Of a stretch of 39,143 bases of DNA, positions 16,289-26,469 are shown in pieces. The stretch lies in contig DVIO01000064.1 of assembly GCA_018711205.1 (NCBI GenBank), positions 1 to 39,143 of the forward strand. The letters are read 5' to 3'. Position 1 is the first letter of the stretch, and every line of letters begins with the position of its first letter. Made by a program: the position numbers and the translations under genes. This DNA is from Candidatus Avamphibacillus intestinigallinarum (lineage in GTDB: Bacteria > Bacillota > Bacilli > Bacillales > Amphibacillaceae). The notes beneath the pieces are model-generated. The model made no database searches. It saw only the letters and a list, made by a program, of their open reading frames with translations, and was not told the origin of the DNA.

Positions 16289-18997
16289 TTATTTTGTTTC
16301 AGCTAATTTATTACGTAATACCATTTGTAGTATTCCGCCGTGGCGGTAATAATCAAGTTCAACATCACTATCAAAACGTGCAATAACATCAAACTTCGTT
16401 TCTTTACCATCCTCGGCAATTGCTGTTACAGTTACTTTATCATGTGGTTGTACATTTTCTCCAATATCAATTGAAAACGTTTCTTTACCGTTTAATCCAA
16501 ATGTTTCAAGGTTTTCACCTTTTTGGAATTGTAACGGTAGTACACCCATCATAACTAGATTTGAACGATGGATACGTTCATAGCTTTCCGCAATAACTGT
16601 TCTAATGCCTAATAGATTTGTCCCTTTTGCGGCCCAGTCACGAGACGATCCCATACCGTAATCTTTCCCTGCAAAAACGATAAGACCTGTATTGTCTTCT
16701 TTATACTTCATTGCTGCATCATAAATTGGCATAACTTCATTCGTTGGCCAATAAGTTGTATAGCCACCCTCAGTTCCAGGTGCTAGCAGGTTACGAATTC
16801 GTATATTTGCAAATGTACCTCGCATCATAACCTCATGATTACCACGTCTTGATCCATAAGAGTTAAAATTACGCGGCGATACATCATGCTCCTGTAGATA
16901 ACGCCCAGCTGGCATATCTTTTGCAATAGCACCTGCTGGAGAAATATGGTCTGTTGTTACTGAATCTCCAAATAAACCGATGGCACGAAGATCGTTAATT
17001 GGTTCAATATGTCCAGCATCTTTCGTTAAATCTTCGAAGAATGGAGGGTTTTGGATATATGTTGATTTGTCATTCCATTCAAATAATGGTTTATCTGTTG
17101 TATTAATTTCATTCCATTTTTCGTTTGAATCAAACACGCTTTCATACTCTTTACGGAAGATTTCTGGTGTAACAACTTTTTCAACTTCTTCAGTGATTTC
17201 ATTTAAAGAAGGCCAGATATCATTCATATACACAGGCTCACCATCTTTACCGATGCCCAGTGGTTCCGTAGCTAGATTAATATCAACTGTACCTGCTAAT
17301 GCATAGGCTACAACAAGCGGGGGTGATGCAAGGTAGTTAGCCTTCGTTAATGGATGAATTCTACCTTCAAAGTTACGGTTACCAGATAAAACAGAAGAAA
17401 CAAGCAAGTCATCTTTTATAATAGCTTCTTCAATTTCTTCTTTTAATGGTCCAGAGTTACCAATACAAGTTGTACAACCGTACCCTACTAGGTTAAAGCC
17501 TAATTGGTCTAAATAAGTCATTAGGTTAGAATCTTCTAAATAACGGGTAACTACTTTAGAACCCGGTGCTAAAGAAGTTTTAACATATGCAGGCACTTCA
17601 AGTCCTTTTTCAATCGCATTCTTAGCTAAAAGTCCAGCGCCTAACATGACATAAGGATTCGATGTGTTTGTACATGAAGTAATTGCAGCAATGACAAGCG
17701 ATCCTGTTTTTAATGTTGACGTTTGTCCATCGCTAAATTCAACTGGTGTTTCTTTTTTAAATTCATCCTCAGTTAATCCATAACCATGGTTACCAGAAGG
17801 TGCAGTTACAGATTTAATGAACTCCTCTTTCATTTTTGAAAGTGGAATTAAGTCTTGAGGACGTTTTGGCCCTGATAAGTTAGGCTCTAGTTCAGATAAG
17901 TTAATTTCAACAATATCTGTATATTCGGGATCCTCTTGATCAGGTGAGTACCATAAATCATTTAATTTTGCGTATTCTTCTACTAAATCAATCTGTTCCT
18001 CTGAACGTCCAGTTAAACGAAGATAACGTAGAGATTCATCATCAATTGGGAAGAACCCACAAGTTGCACCGTATTCAGGCGCCATATTTGAAATTGTTGC
18101 ACGGTCAGCTAAAGGCATATCTTTAAGACCAGGTCCAAAGTATTCTACAAATTTCCCAACCACATTATGCTCTCTTAGTACTTGAGTTACTTTTAAAGCT
18201 AAATCTGTAGCCGTTGTACCATTCGGGAAACTGCCAGTGAATTTCACACCAACTACTTCGGGTTGAGGGAAATACGATGGTTGGCCAAGCATTCCTGCTT
18301 CAGCTTCAATTCCACCAACACCCCAGCCGAGTACACCTAGGCCATTAATCATTGTTGTATGAGAGTCCGTACCTACTAGTGAATCTGGAAAAGCATCATA
18401 TGTGCCATCTTCATTCTCAATACCATGTACAACATTTGCGATGTATTCCAAGTTTACTTGGTGAACAATACCTGTAGCCGGTGGTACAGCACGGTAATTT
18501 TCAAAAGCTTTTTGAGCCCAATGCATGAATTCATAACGCTCTGCATTTCGCTCGAATTCTAATTCCATGTTTAACTTTAATGCGGATTCTGTTCCATATT
18601 GATCCACTTGTACTGAGTGGTCAATAACTAAGTCTACAGGAACCTCAGGATTGATTTTTTTAGGATCTCCTCCCATATCTAGCATCGCTTTTCGTAAAGA
18701 TGCTAGGTCAACCACTACAGGAACACCTGTAAAGTCTTGTAAGATTACTCGAGATGGTTTGAATGGAACATCAGTGTCTCCACCTTTTCCCCAGTTTATT
18801 AATCCTTCAATATGTTCGTCTTTAATCACATGTCCATCACGTTGACGTAACAAAGATTCAAGTAAAACTCGGATTGAGAATGGTAAACGATTGATTTTAC
18901 CCAATCCTGCATCTTCAAGTGCTTTCAAATTGTAGTAGCGGTAAGTTTTGCCATTTAATGCAAATTTGTTTTCAAAGTTTGTTAGATTATTCGTCAT
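16289..18997 (-). CDS. acnA: Aconitate hydratase (aconitase A, CitB)
   Basis: The enzyme isomerises citrate to isocitrate in the TCA cycle and carries a [4Fe-4S] cluster; members of this family also bind mRNA when the cluster is lost. The 902-residue chain is the normal length. Cluster cysteines are visible in [11 protein letters not shown] and in [13 protein letters not shown], and the swivel domain has [13 protein letters not shown] and [12 protein letters not shown]. The ATG at 18997 was chosen because AAAGGAG lies 8 nt upstream; an in-frame ATG at 19021 lies upstream of that site. A good sigma-A promoter precedes it and a terminator follows. The downstream yneN gene starts beyond the terminator. 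Confidence 0.96.
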   Translation of the reverse strand: MTNNLTNFENKFALNGKTYRYYNLKALEDAGLGKINRLPFSIRVLLESLLRQRDGHVIKDEHIEGLINWGKGGDTDVPFKPSRVILQDFTGVPVVVDLASLRKAMLDMGGDPKKINPEVPVDLVIDHSVQVDQYGTESALKLNMELEFERNAERYEFMHWAQKAFENYRAVPPATGIVHQVNLEYIANVVHGIENEDGTYDAFPDSLVGTDSHTTMINGLGVLGWGVGGIEAEAGMLGQPSYFPQPEVVGVKFTGSFPNGTTATDLALKVTQVLREHNVVGKFVEYFGPGLKDMPLADRATISNMAPEYGATCGFFPIDDESLRYLRLTGRSEEQIDLVEEYAKLNDLWYSPDQEDPEYTDIVEINLSELEPNLSGPKRPQDLIPLSKMKEEFIKSVTAPSGNHGYGLTEDEFKKETPVEFSDGQTSTLKTGSLVIAAITSCTNTSNPYVMLGAGLLAKNAIEKGLEVPAYVKTSLAPGSKVVTRYLEDSNLMTYLDQLGFNLVGYGCTTCIGNSGPLKEEIEEAIIKDDLLVSSVLSGNRNFEGRIHPLTKANYLASPPLVVAYALAGTVDINLATEPLGIGKDGEPVYMNDIWPSLNEITEEVEKVVTPEIFRKEYESVFDSNEKWNEINTTDKPLFEWNDKSTYIQNPPFFEDLTKDAGHIEPINDLRAIGLFGDSVTTDHISPAGAIAKDMPAGRYLQEHDVSPRNFNSYGSRRGNHEVMMRGTFANIRIRNLLAPGTEGGYTTYWPTNEVMPIYDAAMKYKEDNTGLIVFAGKDYGMGSSRDWAAKGTNLLGIRTVIAESYERIHRSNLVMMGVLPLQFQKGENLETFGLNGKETFSIDIGENVQPHDKVTVTAIAEDGKETKFDVIARFDSDVELDYYRHGGILQMVLRNKLAETK

Positions 18998-19106
18998 ATA
19001 ATTTGCTCCTTTCCTGTGCATGTCATGCTGCTAATGTTTTCATAGTTTAGGCATATCATGATTTGATTACATAAGAAAAATAGCCATAAGTTTAGATTCT
19101 ATTCTT

Positions 19107-19135
19107 ATAATAAAGCAAAAAAACATTTTAGACAA
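19107..19135 (-). promoter_or_regulatory. Candidate sigma-A promoter of the aconitase gene
   Basis: On the minus strand TTGTCT (19130-19135) and TATTAT (19107-19112) are separated by exactly 17 nt, giving a leader of about 100 nt. I did not find a clear ATAA-N7-TTAT CcpC box around it. Confidence 0.7.
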
Positions 19136-19192
19136 ATTTTCTTGCATATTTTATTAATTTTCCGAAAATAAACTCAATCGTTCACCTTTGTT

Positions 19193-20287
19193 TTAGGGCG
19201 ATTCATTAGCGTCTTGATCTTTCGGAAGAATTAAACGAAATGTAGAGCCAGCTGTTTGATTTGCTTTAATAACTAAAGTTCCATTATGAAGTGACAATAA
19301 TTCTTTTGTAATCATTAATCCGAGACCTGTACCTTCTTCTTTTGTAGTGAAAAAAGGTTGATCTAGTTTATCAATTACGTCATTTGGAATGCCTGGTCCA
19401 TCATCAATAACATCAATGCAAATATCATTTTTGATGATTTGCGATTGAATCAAGATTTCTCCATCTTTTTGTATCGCTTCAATTGCATTTTTAATAAGGT
19501 TTATTAAAATTTGTTTCATTTGTGATCGATTACAATACATTGTAATATCTTCATTTTTAATAAATTGTAAATCAATATTGATCTTTTCAGTCTGTGTTTG
19601 AAGAAGTATTAAAGTTTCTTCTACCATGTCATTAATTGATTCTAATTTTTTCTTTTCTGTTAATGGTCTAGAAATAAAGAGAAGCTCTGTTGTCATCGCT
19701 TCCATTTTTTCAATTTCTTCTATCATAATATCAAAATAGGCCGGTTGCGCTTCAATCCCTGATTGCAACAATTGTACAAATCCCTTTATAGAAGTTAAGG
19801 GGTTTCTAATTTCATGAACGACACTTGCAGCAAGCTGTCCAGCTATTGCCATTTTCTCTGATTGTATAAGGACTTCATCATAGCTTTCTTTGTCACAAAG
19901 ATGTTCTAAAATAACAGCATAGGAAACTGTATCGTTTTCTTTAATTTGTTTAATTTTATATTCAAACCATTCATTTTTACCTAAATGATTTTTCAATTTA
20001 ATACGTGACGTAACGGACTCTCCTGTTACGATATCCCGCATTTGTTGTAAAATGACTTTTCGGGCCTCTTTATCTAAAAATTGGTACCATTTTTTGTTTT
20101 CAAATTCAAAAGGTGGAACGCCTAACAATCTTTCTACTGATTTTGTAATGTACATGAGCTTTCCATATTCATCCCAAATGGTATAAATATTTTTCGATTC
20201 TTCTTCCATCCAACTTAATGCACCTTTAGGGACATTAGGTTTATTTTCATCTTTTGTATCATTTGAAAGTTCATTTAAAAGATTCAT
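19193..20287 (-). CDS. Soluble PAS-domain sensor histidine kinase, sporulation-kinase type
   Basis: The 364-residue protein has a PAS domain (about residues 25-130), a HisKA domain with the phosphorylated His158 in SVVHEIRNPLTSIKGFVQLL, and a HATPase domain with NLIKNAIEA, DDGPGIP and GTGLGLMITKELL. This H-box wording is typical of the KinA-E kinases that feed the Spo0 phosphorelay. No membrane segment is visible, so it senses a cytoplasmic signal. No response regulator gene is adjacent, as expected for a phosphorelay kinase. The start at 20287 has GAGAGGGGG about 12 nt upstream, a rather long spacing. Which Kin protein it corresponds to cannot be decided from motifs. Confidence 0.88.
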   Translation of the reverse strand: MNLLNELSNDTKDENKPNVPKGALSWMEEESKNIYTIWDEYGKLMYITKSVERLLGVPPFEFENKKWYQFLDKEARKVILQQMRDIVTGESVTSRIKLKNHLGKNEWFEYKIKQIKENDTVSYAVILEHLCDKESYDEVLIQSEKMAIAGQLAASVVHEIRNPLTSIKGFVQLLQSGIEAQPAYFDIMIEEIEKMEAMTTELLFISRPLTEKKKLESINDMVEETLILLQTQTEKINIDLQFIKNEDITMYCNRSQMKQILINLIKNAIEAIQKDGEILIQSQIIKNDICIDVIDDGPGIPNDVIDKLDQPFFTTKEEGTGLGLMITKELLSLHNGTLVIKANQTAGSTFRLILPKDQDANESP

Positions 20288-20360
20288 TATGATCTTCTTC
20301 CCCCTCTCAAAAGTAACCGCTCTAGTAAAACTATGTTATGTAGTAACCTGGACAATATGA

Positions 20361-20389
20361 TTGTTTTACAAAAAATAATGTCTTATAAT
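20361..20389 (+). promoter_or_regulatory. Candidate sigma-A promoter of the DUF2621 gene
   Basis: TTGTTT (20361-20366) and TATAAT (20384-20389) are separated by 17 nt. The -10 lies in the palindrome TCTTATAATAAGA. The predicted leader is about 110 nt. Confidence 0.65.
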
Positions 20390-20505
20390 AAGATATATGT
20401 AAGTATTATGACTATGGCTATCGTACTATATATTACCATAAAAAGAAATCTAAGGTAGAAATCTTATAAATTTTCTAGGAAATGTTACATGAAAAGAGGG
20501 ATAAC

Positions 20506-20931
20506 TTGGGTATTATTTATGATTATTTTATCATATTTTGGGGATTCTTATTGATTACATTAATGGGAATCGGCGGATTTTTTATGTTTCGAAAGTTTTT
20601 AAAAGCCTTACCAAAATCTGATGGACTATCACAATTAGATTGGCAAAACTACTATATTGAACAAACAAGACATATGTGGAGTGATGAACAACTTACTCTT
20701 CTAGATGAGCTTGTATCACCAGTACCTGAACTTTTTAGAGATGTTGCAAGGGAAAAGATTGCTGGGAAAATTGGCGAAATTGCTTTGAAAAAAGGTAAAA
20801 ACAACATTACACAAGAAATATTGATTGAAGGTTATATTATTGCAACACCTAAAAGAGATCACAAATTTTTGAGAACGAAAATGGCTCAAAAGAAAATTTC
20901 GCTACAGCCTTACGAACATTTATTTGAATAA
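20506..20931 (+). CDS. yneK: DUF2621 family membrane-anchored protein, YneK-like
   Basis: The product has one N-terminal membrane segment (IFWGFLLITLMGIGGFFMF) and a charged cytoplasmic domain of about 110 residues; I recognise it as the YneK/DUF2621 family of Bacillaceae, function unknown. I chose TTG at 20506 (141 residues) because AAGAGGG lies 5 nt upstream and the membrane helix then starts near the N-terminus. An ATG at 20482 (149 residues) has only AGGA two nt before it, and is the alternative. It converges on ccdC and shares a bidirectional terminator with it. B. subtilis has yneK beside the ccd genes too. Confidence 0.78.
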   Translation: MGIIYDYFIIFWGFLLITLMGIGGFFMFRKFLKALPKSDGLSQLDWQNYYIEQTRHMWSDEQLTLLDELVSPVPELFRDVAREKIAGKIGEIALKKGKNNITQEILIEGYIIATPKRDHKFLRTKMAQKKISLQPYEHLFE

Positions 20932-20932
20932 A

Positions 20933-20973
20933 AGAGTCTTAACCTACTTATTGAAGGTTAAGACTCTATTTTT
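20933..20973. terminator. Bidirectional terminator between yneK and ccdC
   Basis: A perfect 13-bp stem (20933-20945 with 20955-20967) and 9-nt loop is followed by ATTTTT on the plus strand and by TTTTATTC on the minus strand. The ccdC stop codon (20958-20960) lies inside one arm. Confidence 0.88.
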
Positions 20974-21431
20974 AATCTTTTCTCGAGCTTTTTGTATTTA
21001 TAAAGCATAGCAAGACGCCATGAAATAATCATTCCAAAAGCTAATAAGAAGAACATTCCGCTCGTTTCACCTAAGGATATATGGCTTCCGATAATAATCT
21101 TTATAACGATACGTACAAATAATAAACCAAACAGTATAAAAGCAAAAGCCTTAGACGGTATTAAATAAATCTCTCCATCTTTAATTTCAAAAATAGAAAA
21201 TTTAATGAGTAAAATTGAAAATAACACGCCAACTAACAATGCTTCAATAACTTGAGTGAAAGGTACTCTAAAGGCTGGTATAAGAAACATGAATGCACCT
21301 GAACTCATAAAAATGGGTGGTAAAATGATTCTTTTGGTTGAAGTAGGAGATTCTGCTACTTTTAAACGAAAAAATATCATGCCTATAGCCATTAGAGCTG
21401 CAACTATAGATGTTGAAATAATCCAGAACAT
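20958..21431 (-). CDS. ccdC: CcdC family membrane protein (YneJ-like)
   Basis: The 157-residue protein has about four to five hydrophobic segments and matches the CcdC/YneJ family by its IFFRLKVAESPTSTKRIILPPIFMSSGAFMF region. In B. subtilis the gene lies in the ccdA-ccdB-ccdC cluster for cytochrome c biogenesis, though ccdC itself is reported as non-essential for that. Translation starts at the ATG at 21431 with a weak AAAGAGTGAT site. It follows the mrpB-like gene by 43 nt and is last on the transcript. Its last two codons form part of the terminator. Confidence 0.82.
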   Translation of the reverse strand: MFWIISTSIVAALMAIGMIFFRLKVAESPTSTKRIILPPIFMSSGAFMFLIPAFRVPFTQVIEALLVGVLFSILLIKFSIFEIKDGEIYLIPSKAFAFILFGLLFVRIVIKIIIGSHISLGETSGMFFLLAFGMIISWRLAMLYKYKKLEKRLKIES

Positions 21432-21474
21432 CGTTTGATCACTCTTTCAAGATTGAGATTGTATTTATTAATGA

Positions 21475-21918
21475 TTAAAAGCTTGTATCTTCACTTTCTC
21501 TTTCATTTACATTTAAGATAATTGTAATTGTCACACCTAAAACGGTTAAATATACACCGATATCAAAGAGCATTGCAGTTGCTAACTCGATGGAGCCAAA
21601 AACTGGTAACGTGATATGACCAAAAGTATGTGTTAAAAATGGCTTACCAAAGAAAAATGAGCCAACACCAGTAAGTAGTGCAATCAGTACACCGAGAGGA
21701 ACTAAGGTACGAAAATTAAATTTAAATAATGTAGAAACGACTTTTTCGCCATATGCCATATAAAGCAAAATGATAGCTCCTGAAGTTACTAGACCTCCTA
21801 TGAAACCACCACCGGGCATATTGTGACCAGCAAATAACAAGTAAATGGCAAAGCCTAATAAAATAAATACAATGGCAGTTGTCGTCGTTTTTAAAATAAG
21901 ATCATTTGATTTATTCAT
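21475..21918 (-). CDS. MrpB/MnhB-like subunit of a Na+/H+ antiporter, orphan copy
   Basis: The 147-residue protein has four hydrophobic segments and the clear MnhB domain signatures GHNMPGGGFIGGL (residues 31-43) and ELATAMLFDIGVYLTVLGV near 112-130. Its length is that of MrpB (about 143). MrpB normally works only inside the seven-subunit Mrp complex (A-G), which is absent here. Instead the gene lies between ccdA (98 nt upstream) and ccdC (43 nt downstream), where B. subtilis has ccdB (a CheY-like protein). The ATG at 21918 has GGGGAGGG 6 nt upstream, so it looks intact and expressed. It may complement an Mrp operon elsewhere or serve another membrane role. Confidence 0.88.
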   Translation of the reverse strand: MNKSNDLILKTTTTAIVFILLGFAIYLLFAGHNMPGGGFIGGLVTSGAIILLYMAYGEKVVSTLFKFNFRTLVPLGVLIALLTGVGSFFFGKPFLTHTFGHITLPVFGSIELATAMLFDIGVYLTVLGVTITIILNVNERESEDTSF

Positions 21919-21947
21919 TCATACCCTCCCCTTTTTGATAATATTTT

Positions 21948-22006
21948 AATACATTTATGGCAAATTAGCTAGTCATAGCTCATCTCATATCTTAGTTAAA
22001 TGTATT
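21948..22006. repeat. Distant 10-bp inverted repeat in the ccdA-mrpB gap
   Basis: AATACATTTA (21948-21957) and TAAATGTATT (21997-22006) are exact reverse complements, 39 nt apart. A shorter AGCTA/TAGCT repeat lies inside near 21967-21980. There is no T-run, so a terminator is unlikely. It spans most of the gap between ccdA and the mrpB-like gene. Confidence 0.4.
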
Positions 22007-22016
22007 TACACAGCAT

Positions 22017-22721
22017 CTAAAAGCCACTAAAACCAGTCCATTTTGCAAGGAAAGCTGTAAACGCAGTCATCCAATCAAAGAATAACGCAATCCCTACAAT
22101 AATCATTAAATACCCACCGATTTTTGTAATCTTAGCACTATGTTTTTTGACCCATTTAATATGTCCAATAAAGAAGGCAAGTATTAAGAATGGGATTGAA
22201 AAACCTAATATATAGCTAATCATCATGACCAGACCAAGACTAGGATCCGATGCTGCTAAACTTAACACAAACCCTAAAATTGGACCTGTACAAGGCGTCC
22301 ACCCCATGGAAAAGGCCATCCCAATTAAGAAAGATCCGAAGAAACCCCCAGGTCGATTTTTAAATGTAATTTGACGATTTTTCATTAGGAAGTCGAAATT
22401 TAAGACCCCAATAATGACAAGTCCAAAAAATACAATTAAAATCGCACCAATTTGACGTATAACATCTTGATATTGTAATAAGAAATCGGAAATTAGTGAG
22501 GCACTAAAACCTAACATAATAAATATGCTTGAAAAACCAATTAAAAAACAAATCGTATGAAATAGGCTTCTACGATTTAATGTTTTATTTTCGTCAGTAA
22601 TTTCACTTACACTCATACCCGTAATATAAGATAAAAATGCCGGAAATAATGGTAATACACATGGGGAAATAAAAGATAAAAATCCTGCCCCAAATGCTAG
22701 AAATATATTGACATCAGACAC
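22017..22721 (-). CDS. ccdA: Thiol-disulfide interchange membrane protein CcdA
   Basis: CcdA moves electrons from cytoplasmic thioredoxin across the membrane to extracytoplasmic thiol oxidoreductases such as ResA, StoA and YneN, for cytochrome c maturation and spore cortex synthesis. The 234-residue protein has six hydrophobic segments and the two redox cysteines in FISPCVLPLFPAFLSYITG (Cys21) and MGWTPCTGPILG (near 140). The start is GTG at 22721, preceded by GAGGAGG at 6 nt. It is first of the ccdA-mrpB-ccdC run. A terminator between yneF and ccdA indicates a separate promoter. Confidence 0.95.
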   Translation of the reverse strand: MSDVNIFLAFGAGFLSFISPCVLPLFPAFLSYITGMSVSEITDENKTLNRRSLFHTICFLIGFSSIFIMLGFSASLISDFLLQYQDVIRQIGAILIVFFGLVIIGVLNFDFLMKNRQITFKNRPGGFFGSFLIGMAFSMGWTPCTGPILGFVLSLAASDPSLGLVMMISYILGFSIPFLILAFFIGHIKWVKKHSAKITKIGGYLMIIVGIALFFDWMTAFTAFLAKWTGFSGF

Positions 22722-22803
22722 AATAATCCTCCTCGCCTCTATATATTAATTCTAACAGAATGTAAAAGAGATGTAGCTTAATTTTTGACAAAACATTGAC
22801 GGA

Positions 22804-22841
22804 CAATAAAAACTGCTAATTACGCATTTCGTAACTAGCAG
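22804..22841 (-). terminator. Terminator of yneF
   Basis: A 12-bp stem with one mismatch (22813-22824 with 22830-22841) is followed on the minus strand by TTTTTATTG. It lies 30 nt past the yneF stop codon. Confidence 0.8.
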
Positions 22842-22871
22842 CTTTATGCTTGCGCGATCATCGTTCAATCA

Positions 22872-23096
22872 TTACTTCTGATCATACTGATTGTTCATAG
22901 AACGCATCATTTGGTTTATTTTCTTTTGTGACGGTTTTTGCCCCATTTGCATCATCATTGTACGTAACATTTGTTCATTAATAGGTGGATTCTTTTTCAA
23001 ATAACTCATCATATATTTGCGCGCAATGAAAAAGCCAAGTGCGACACCTGCGATTAGAGCAACTAATGCAATTGTGATTACCCATACAGTACTCAT
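22872..23096 (-). CDS. yneF: UPF0154 small membrane protein, YneF-like
   Basis: This is a 74-residue protein with one N-terminal membrane helix ([25 protein letters not shown]), then a conserved tail [33 protein letters not shown] typical of UPF0154. Its function is unknown. I chose the ATG at 23096, which has GAGGAGG upstream and gives the standard family length. The open frame extends to 23276, but that stretch holds the predicted promoter region and leader and lacks a ribosome binding site. It follows tkt, as in B. subtilis, but has its own promoter. Confidence 0.92.
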   Translation of the reverse strand: MSTVWVITIALVALIAGVALGFFIARKYMMSYLKKNPPINEQMLRTMMMQMGQKPSQKKINQMMRSMNNQYDQK

Positions 23097-23217
23097 TTTA
23101 CTTCCTCCTCTATTTCTATAATGTAGTGTATAAAACTTACATGAGAACACAATATTTCTTTTATACAGTGTTAATCTTCTGATATAAGAAAAATTGATAA
23201 ATTCTTTATCCGAAAGA

Positions 23218-23246
23218 ATTTTATCAGCTTTTAAAACAAGTGTAAA
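23218..23246 (-). promoter_or_regulatory. Candidate sigma-A promoter of yneF
   Basis: On the minus strand TTTACA (23241-23246) and TAAAAT (23218-23223) are separated by 17 nt. The predicted leader before the ATG at 23096 is about 115 nt. Confidence 0.65.
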
Positions 23247-23278
23247 GTTAAAATACTTACATTTTGTGATAATCAAGC

Positions 23279-23314
23279 TTAAAAATGATGGGCGAATGGA
23301 TTACGCCCATCATT
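23279..23314 (-). terminator. Terminator of tkt
   Basis: A perfect 11-bp stem (23284-23294 with 23304-23314), GC-rich at its core, with a 9-nt loop and TTTTT at the minus-strand end, lies 9 nt past the tkt stop. Confidence 0.88.
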
Positions 23315-23322
23315 AAATAACA

Positions 23323-25329
23323 TTAATTTAATAAATTCTTCATTTTTTGAACGATGTTTTCGACTGTAAATCCATATTCTTCAATCACTTTATTCCCCGG
23401 TGCAGAAGCCCCGAATTGATTGATTGCAATGATTTTCCCTTCATCTCCAGCGAATCTTTCCCAGCCGAATGGTGAAGCCATTTCGATGACTACACGTTTC
23501 TTAACAGTTTTCGGTAAAATGGAAGCTTTATAATCATCTGATTGTTGTTCAAATCGATCCCATGATGGAACACTGATAACTCTAGTGTCTATGCCTTTTT
23601 CGAGTAAATCAGCTTGTGCAGCAACGGCTAATTGTACTTCAGAACCTGTTGCTATGAGTAAACCATCTGGTGTGTCGTTTTGACTGTCACTTATAATATA
23701 TGCACCACGTTTAACACCTTCATATGCTTTTTGGGCTGTGCCAGGTAATGTTGGTAGGCCTTGACGTGTTAAAACGAGCGCCGTCGGTGTTGAACTTGAT
23801 TCTACTGCTAATCTCCATGCAGCTTGTGTTTCATTTCCATCAGCTGGTCGAATAACAGATAAACCAGGCATTGCTCTAAATGCTGCTAAATGCTCAATTG
23901 GTTCATGAGTTGGTCCGTCTTCACCTACTGCGATTGAATCGTGAGTGAATACGTATGTAACCGGAACATTCATTAATGCAGATAAGCGTACAGCTGGACG
24001 TAAGTAATCACTAAATACAAAGAATGTACCTGCATACACTTTTAGTCCACCATGTAACGCCATACCATTTAGAGCAGCTGCCATCGCAAATTCTCGAACA
24101 CCAAACCAAATATTACGACCTGCATAATTTTCTCGAGTGAAATCTTCAGCATTTTTAATCGTCGTCTTATTTGAACCTGCTAAGTCAGCACTTCCTCCAA
24201 AGAATGTTGGAACTGCGTTAGCAATGGCATTTAACACTTCTCCTGAAGAGGCTCTAGTTGCCAATTTATCTTTACCTGCTTCATAAACAGGAAGTGCCTC
24301 AGCATAATTTTCTGCTAATTCTCCTGAGATGGCTTGTTTTAATTCCGCTGCCAAATCAGGATATGCTTGTTCATACTCGCTAAATAGTTTATCCCATGTT
24401 TCATTTTCATGGTTACCATGCGCTTCAATTTTATGTTGGAAATCTTCATACACTTCTTCAGGTACATTAAACGGCTCATGTGTCCATTTATATGTCTCTT
24501 TTGTTAAGAGGATCTCCTCTGCACCTAATGGAGCGCCGTGTGAAGATGCTGAACCTGCTTTATTAGGAGAACCATAACCAATGACAGTTTTAATTTCAAT
24601 AAGCGTTGGCTGAGTCGTATTCGCCTTAGCTTCTGTAATAGCGTTACGAAGCGCCTCAATATCATTCCCATCTTCTACATAAAGAACTTGCCATCCATAA
24701 GCTTCAAACCTATTTTTCGTTTCATCTGAAAATGAACGATTTAACTCACCATCTAAAGAAATATCATTTGAATCGTATAACGCAATCAACTTACCAAGCC
24801 CTAAATGGCCAGCAAGAGAAGCGGTCTCATGTGAAATACCTTCCATTAAGTCCCCATCACTAATAAGTGCATATGTATGATGATCTATAACTGAATAGTT
24901 TTCACGGTTATAGCGAGCAGATAAATGTGCTTCCGCCATAGCCATACCAACTGCCATTGCAATACCTTGTCCTAAAGGTCCCGTTGTAGCCTCTACCCCG
25001 TCTGTAAAACCATATTCAGGGTGACCTGGTGTTCTTGACTCCCATTGACGGAAATTTTTAAGGTCGTCAATTGTTACGTCATAGCCAGATAAATGTAATA
25101 AAGAGTATAATAGCATTGAACCATGACCAGCTGATAACACAAAACGATCTCGGTTAAACCATTTTGAATTTTTAGGGTTATGCTTCATGAAATCCGTCCA
25201 AAGAGTATAAGCCATTGGAGCTGCTCCCATTGGTAAGCCAGGATGACCCGAATTCGCTTTTTCAATAGCATCAATTGCAAGAGTTCTAATAGTATTAATA
25301 GAAGTTTGTTCAATATATTGCGTTGACAT
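23323..25329 (-). CDS. tkt: Transketolase
   Basis: Transketolase moves two-carbon units between sugar phosphates in the non-oxidative pentose phosphate pathway, using thiamine diphosphate and Mg2+. The 668-residue chain has [13 protein letters not shown] near residue 25, the thiamine-binding [12 protein letters not shown]-like segment (here [20 protein letters not shown]) near 155, and [20 protein letters not shown] near 465. Length is standard. ATG at 25329 follows TTAGGAGG. It lies 66 nt after ynzC with no terminator between them, so it may be partly read from the yneB-ynzC transcript. A terminator follows. Confidence 0.96.
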   Translation of the reverse strand: MSTQYIEQTSINTIRTLAIDAIEKANSGHPGLPMGAAPMAYTLWTDFMKHNPKNSKWFNRDRFVLSAGHGSMLLYSLLHLSGYDVTIDDLKNFRQWESRTPGHPEYGFTDGVEATTGPLGQGIAMAVGMAMAEAHLSARYNRENYSVIDHHTYALISDGDLMEGISHETASLAGHLGLGKLIALYDSNDISLDGELNRSFSDETKNRFEAYGWQVLYVEDGNDIEALRNAITEAKANTTQPTLIEIKTVIGYGSPNKAGSASSHGAPLGAEEILLTKETYKWTHEPFNVPEEVYEDFQHKIEAHGNHENETWDKLFSEYEQAYPDLAAELKQAISGELAENYAEALPVYEAGKDKLATRASSGEVLNAIANAVPTFFGGSADLAGSNKTTIKNAEDFTRENYAGRNIWFGVREFAMAAALNGMALHGGLKVYAGTFFVFSDYLRPAVRLSALMNVPVTYVFTHDSIAVGEDGPTHEPIEHLAAFRAMPGLSVIRPADGNETQAAWRLAVESSSTPTALVLTRQGLPTLPGTAQKAYEGVKRGAYIISDSQNDTPDGLLIATGSEVQLAVAAQADLLEKGIDTRVISVPSWDRFEQQSDDYKASILPKTVKKRVVIEMASPFGWERFAGDEGKIIAINQFGASAPGNKVIEEYGFTVENIVQKMKNLLN

Positions 25330-25395
25330 CTTTTGTTTTCCTCCTAATATGTAGGTTAATTTAATAAAATATGTATATGTAAAGCAAGAAATAAA

Positions 25396-25629
25396 TTAAT
25401 GCTTTTTATTTCTTGCTTGTAAATCTTTAACTTTTTTAGGTGTAACATCCTTACCCTCTGGATCAATGACAGTCATTGTTTTCAACTGATTTGTAAAGGA
25501 TGAGCGAATATTACCTAAATATTCTTCACGTAATACTCTTTGTTCCTTTTTTTCTTCCGCTGTTAACCCTTCTTCTTTTGACTTCTTGGCCAGTGCATTA
25601 ATACGATTTAATTTATCTTTAGATATCAT
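25396..25629 (-). CDS. ynzC: UPF0291/DUF896 family protein, YnzC-like
   Basis: This is a 77-residue, highly charged helical protein. ISKDKLNRINALAKKSKEEGLTAEEKKEQRVLREEYLGNIRSSF is the recognisable DUF896 core, with the length of B. subtilis YnzC. Its function is unknown. The ATG at 25629 has AAAGGG 6 nt upstream; the open frame runs on to 25707 but overlaps yneB there and has no better start. It lies 52 nt after yneB and is likely part of the same SOS-linked transcript. Confidence 0.9.
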   Translation of the reverse strand: MISKDKLNRINALAKKSKEEGLTAEEKKEQRVLREEYLGNIRSSFTNQLKTMTVIDPEGKDVTPKKVKDLQARNKKH

Positions 25630-25681
25630 AGAAGACCCTTTCCTTAAGAAAATAGTAAAAATGTACAGTTCGTCTTTAAGT

Positions 25682-26344
<663 letters not shown>

Positions 26345-26390
26345 TTAACCTCACTTCAAATTAAAAATGCTATATTTATTGTAGCATCAT

Positions 26391-26404
26391 AGAACGAATG
26401 TTTG
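26391..26404. promoter_or_regulatory. LexA (SOS/DinR) box shared by lexA and yneB
   Basis: AGAACGAATGTTTG differs from the known Gram-positive LexA consensus CGAAC-RNRY-GTTYG only at the first base. It overlaps the -35 of the lexA promoter on the plus strand. On the minus strand it lies just upstream of a TACAAT -10 (26378-26383) in front of yneB, so one bound dimer could block both directions. Confidence 0.85.
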
Positions 26405-26430
26405 CATTCCTAAATTAACAATGCTAAAAT
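26402..26430 (+). promoter_or_regulatory. Candidate sigma-A promoter of lexA
   Basis: TTGCAT (26402-26407) and TAAAAT (26425-26430) are separated by exactly 17 nt. The -35 overlaps the SOS box, consistent with autorepression. Confidence 0.75.
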
Positions 26431-26469
26431 AAGTTCAAATAACTTAAGGATATATTGAGGTGAGATTGT

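Noticed and set aside
23097-23276. N-terminal extension of YneF to 134 residues
   Set aside because: The extension holds the promoter region and leader, lacks a ribosome binding site, and the shorter start has GAGGAGG and the family length.
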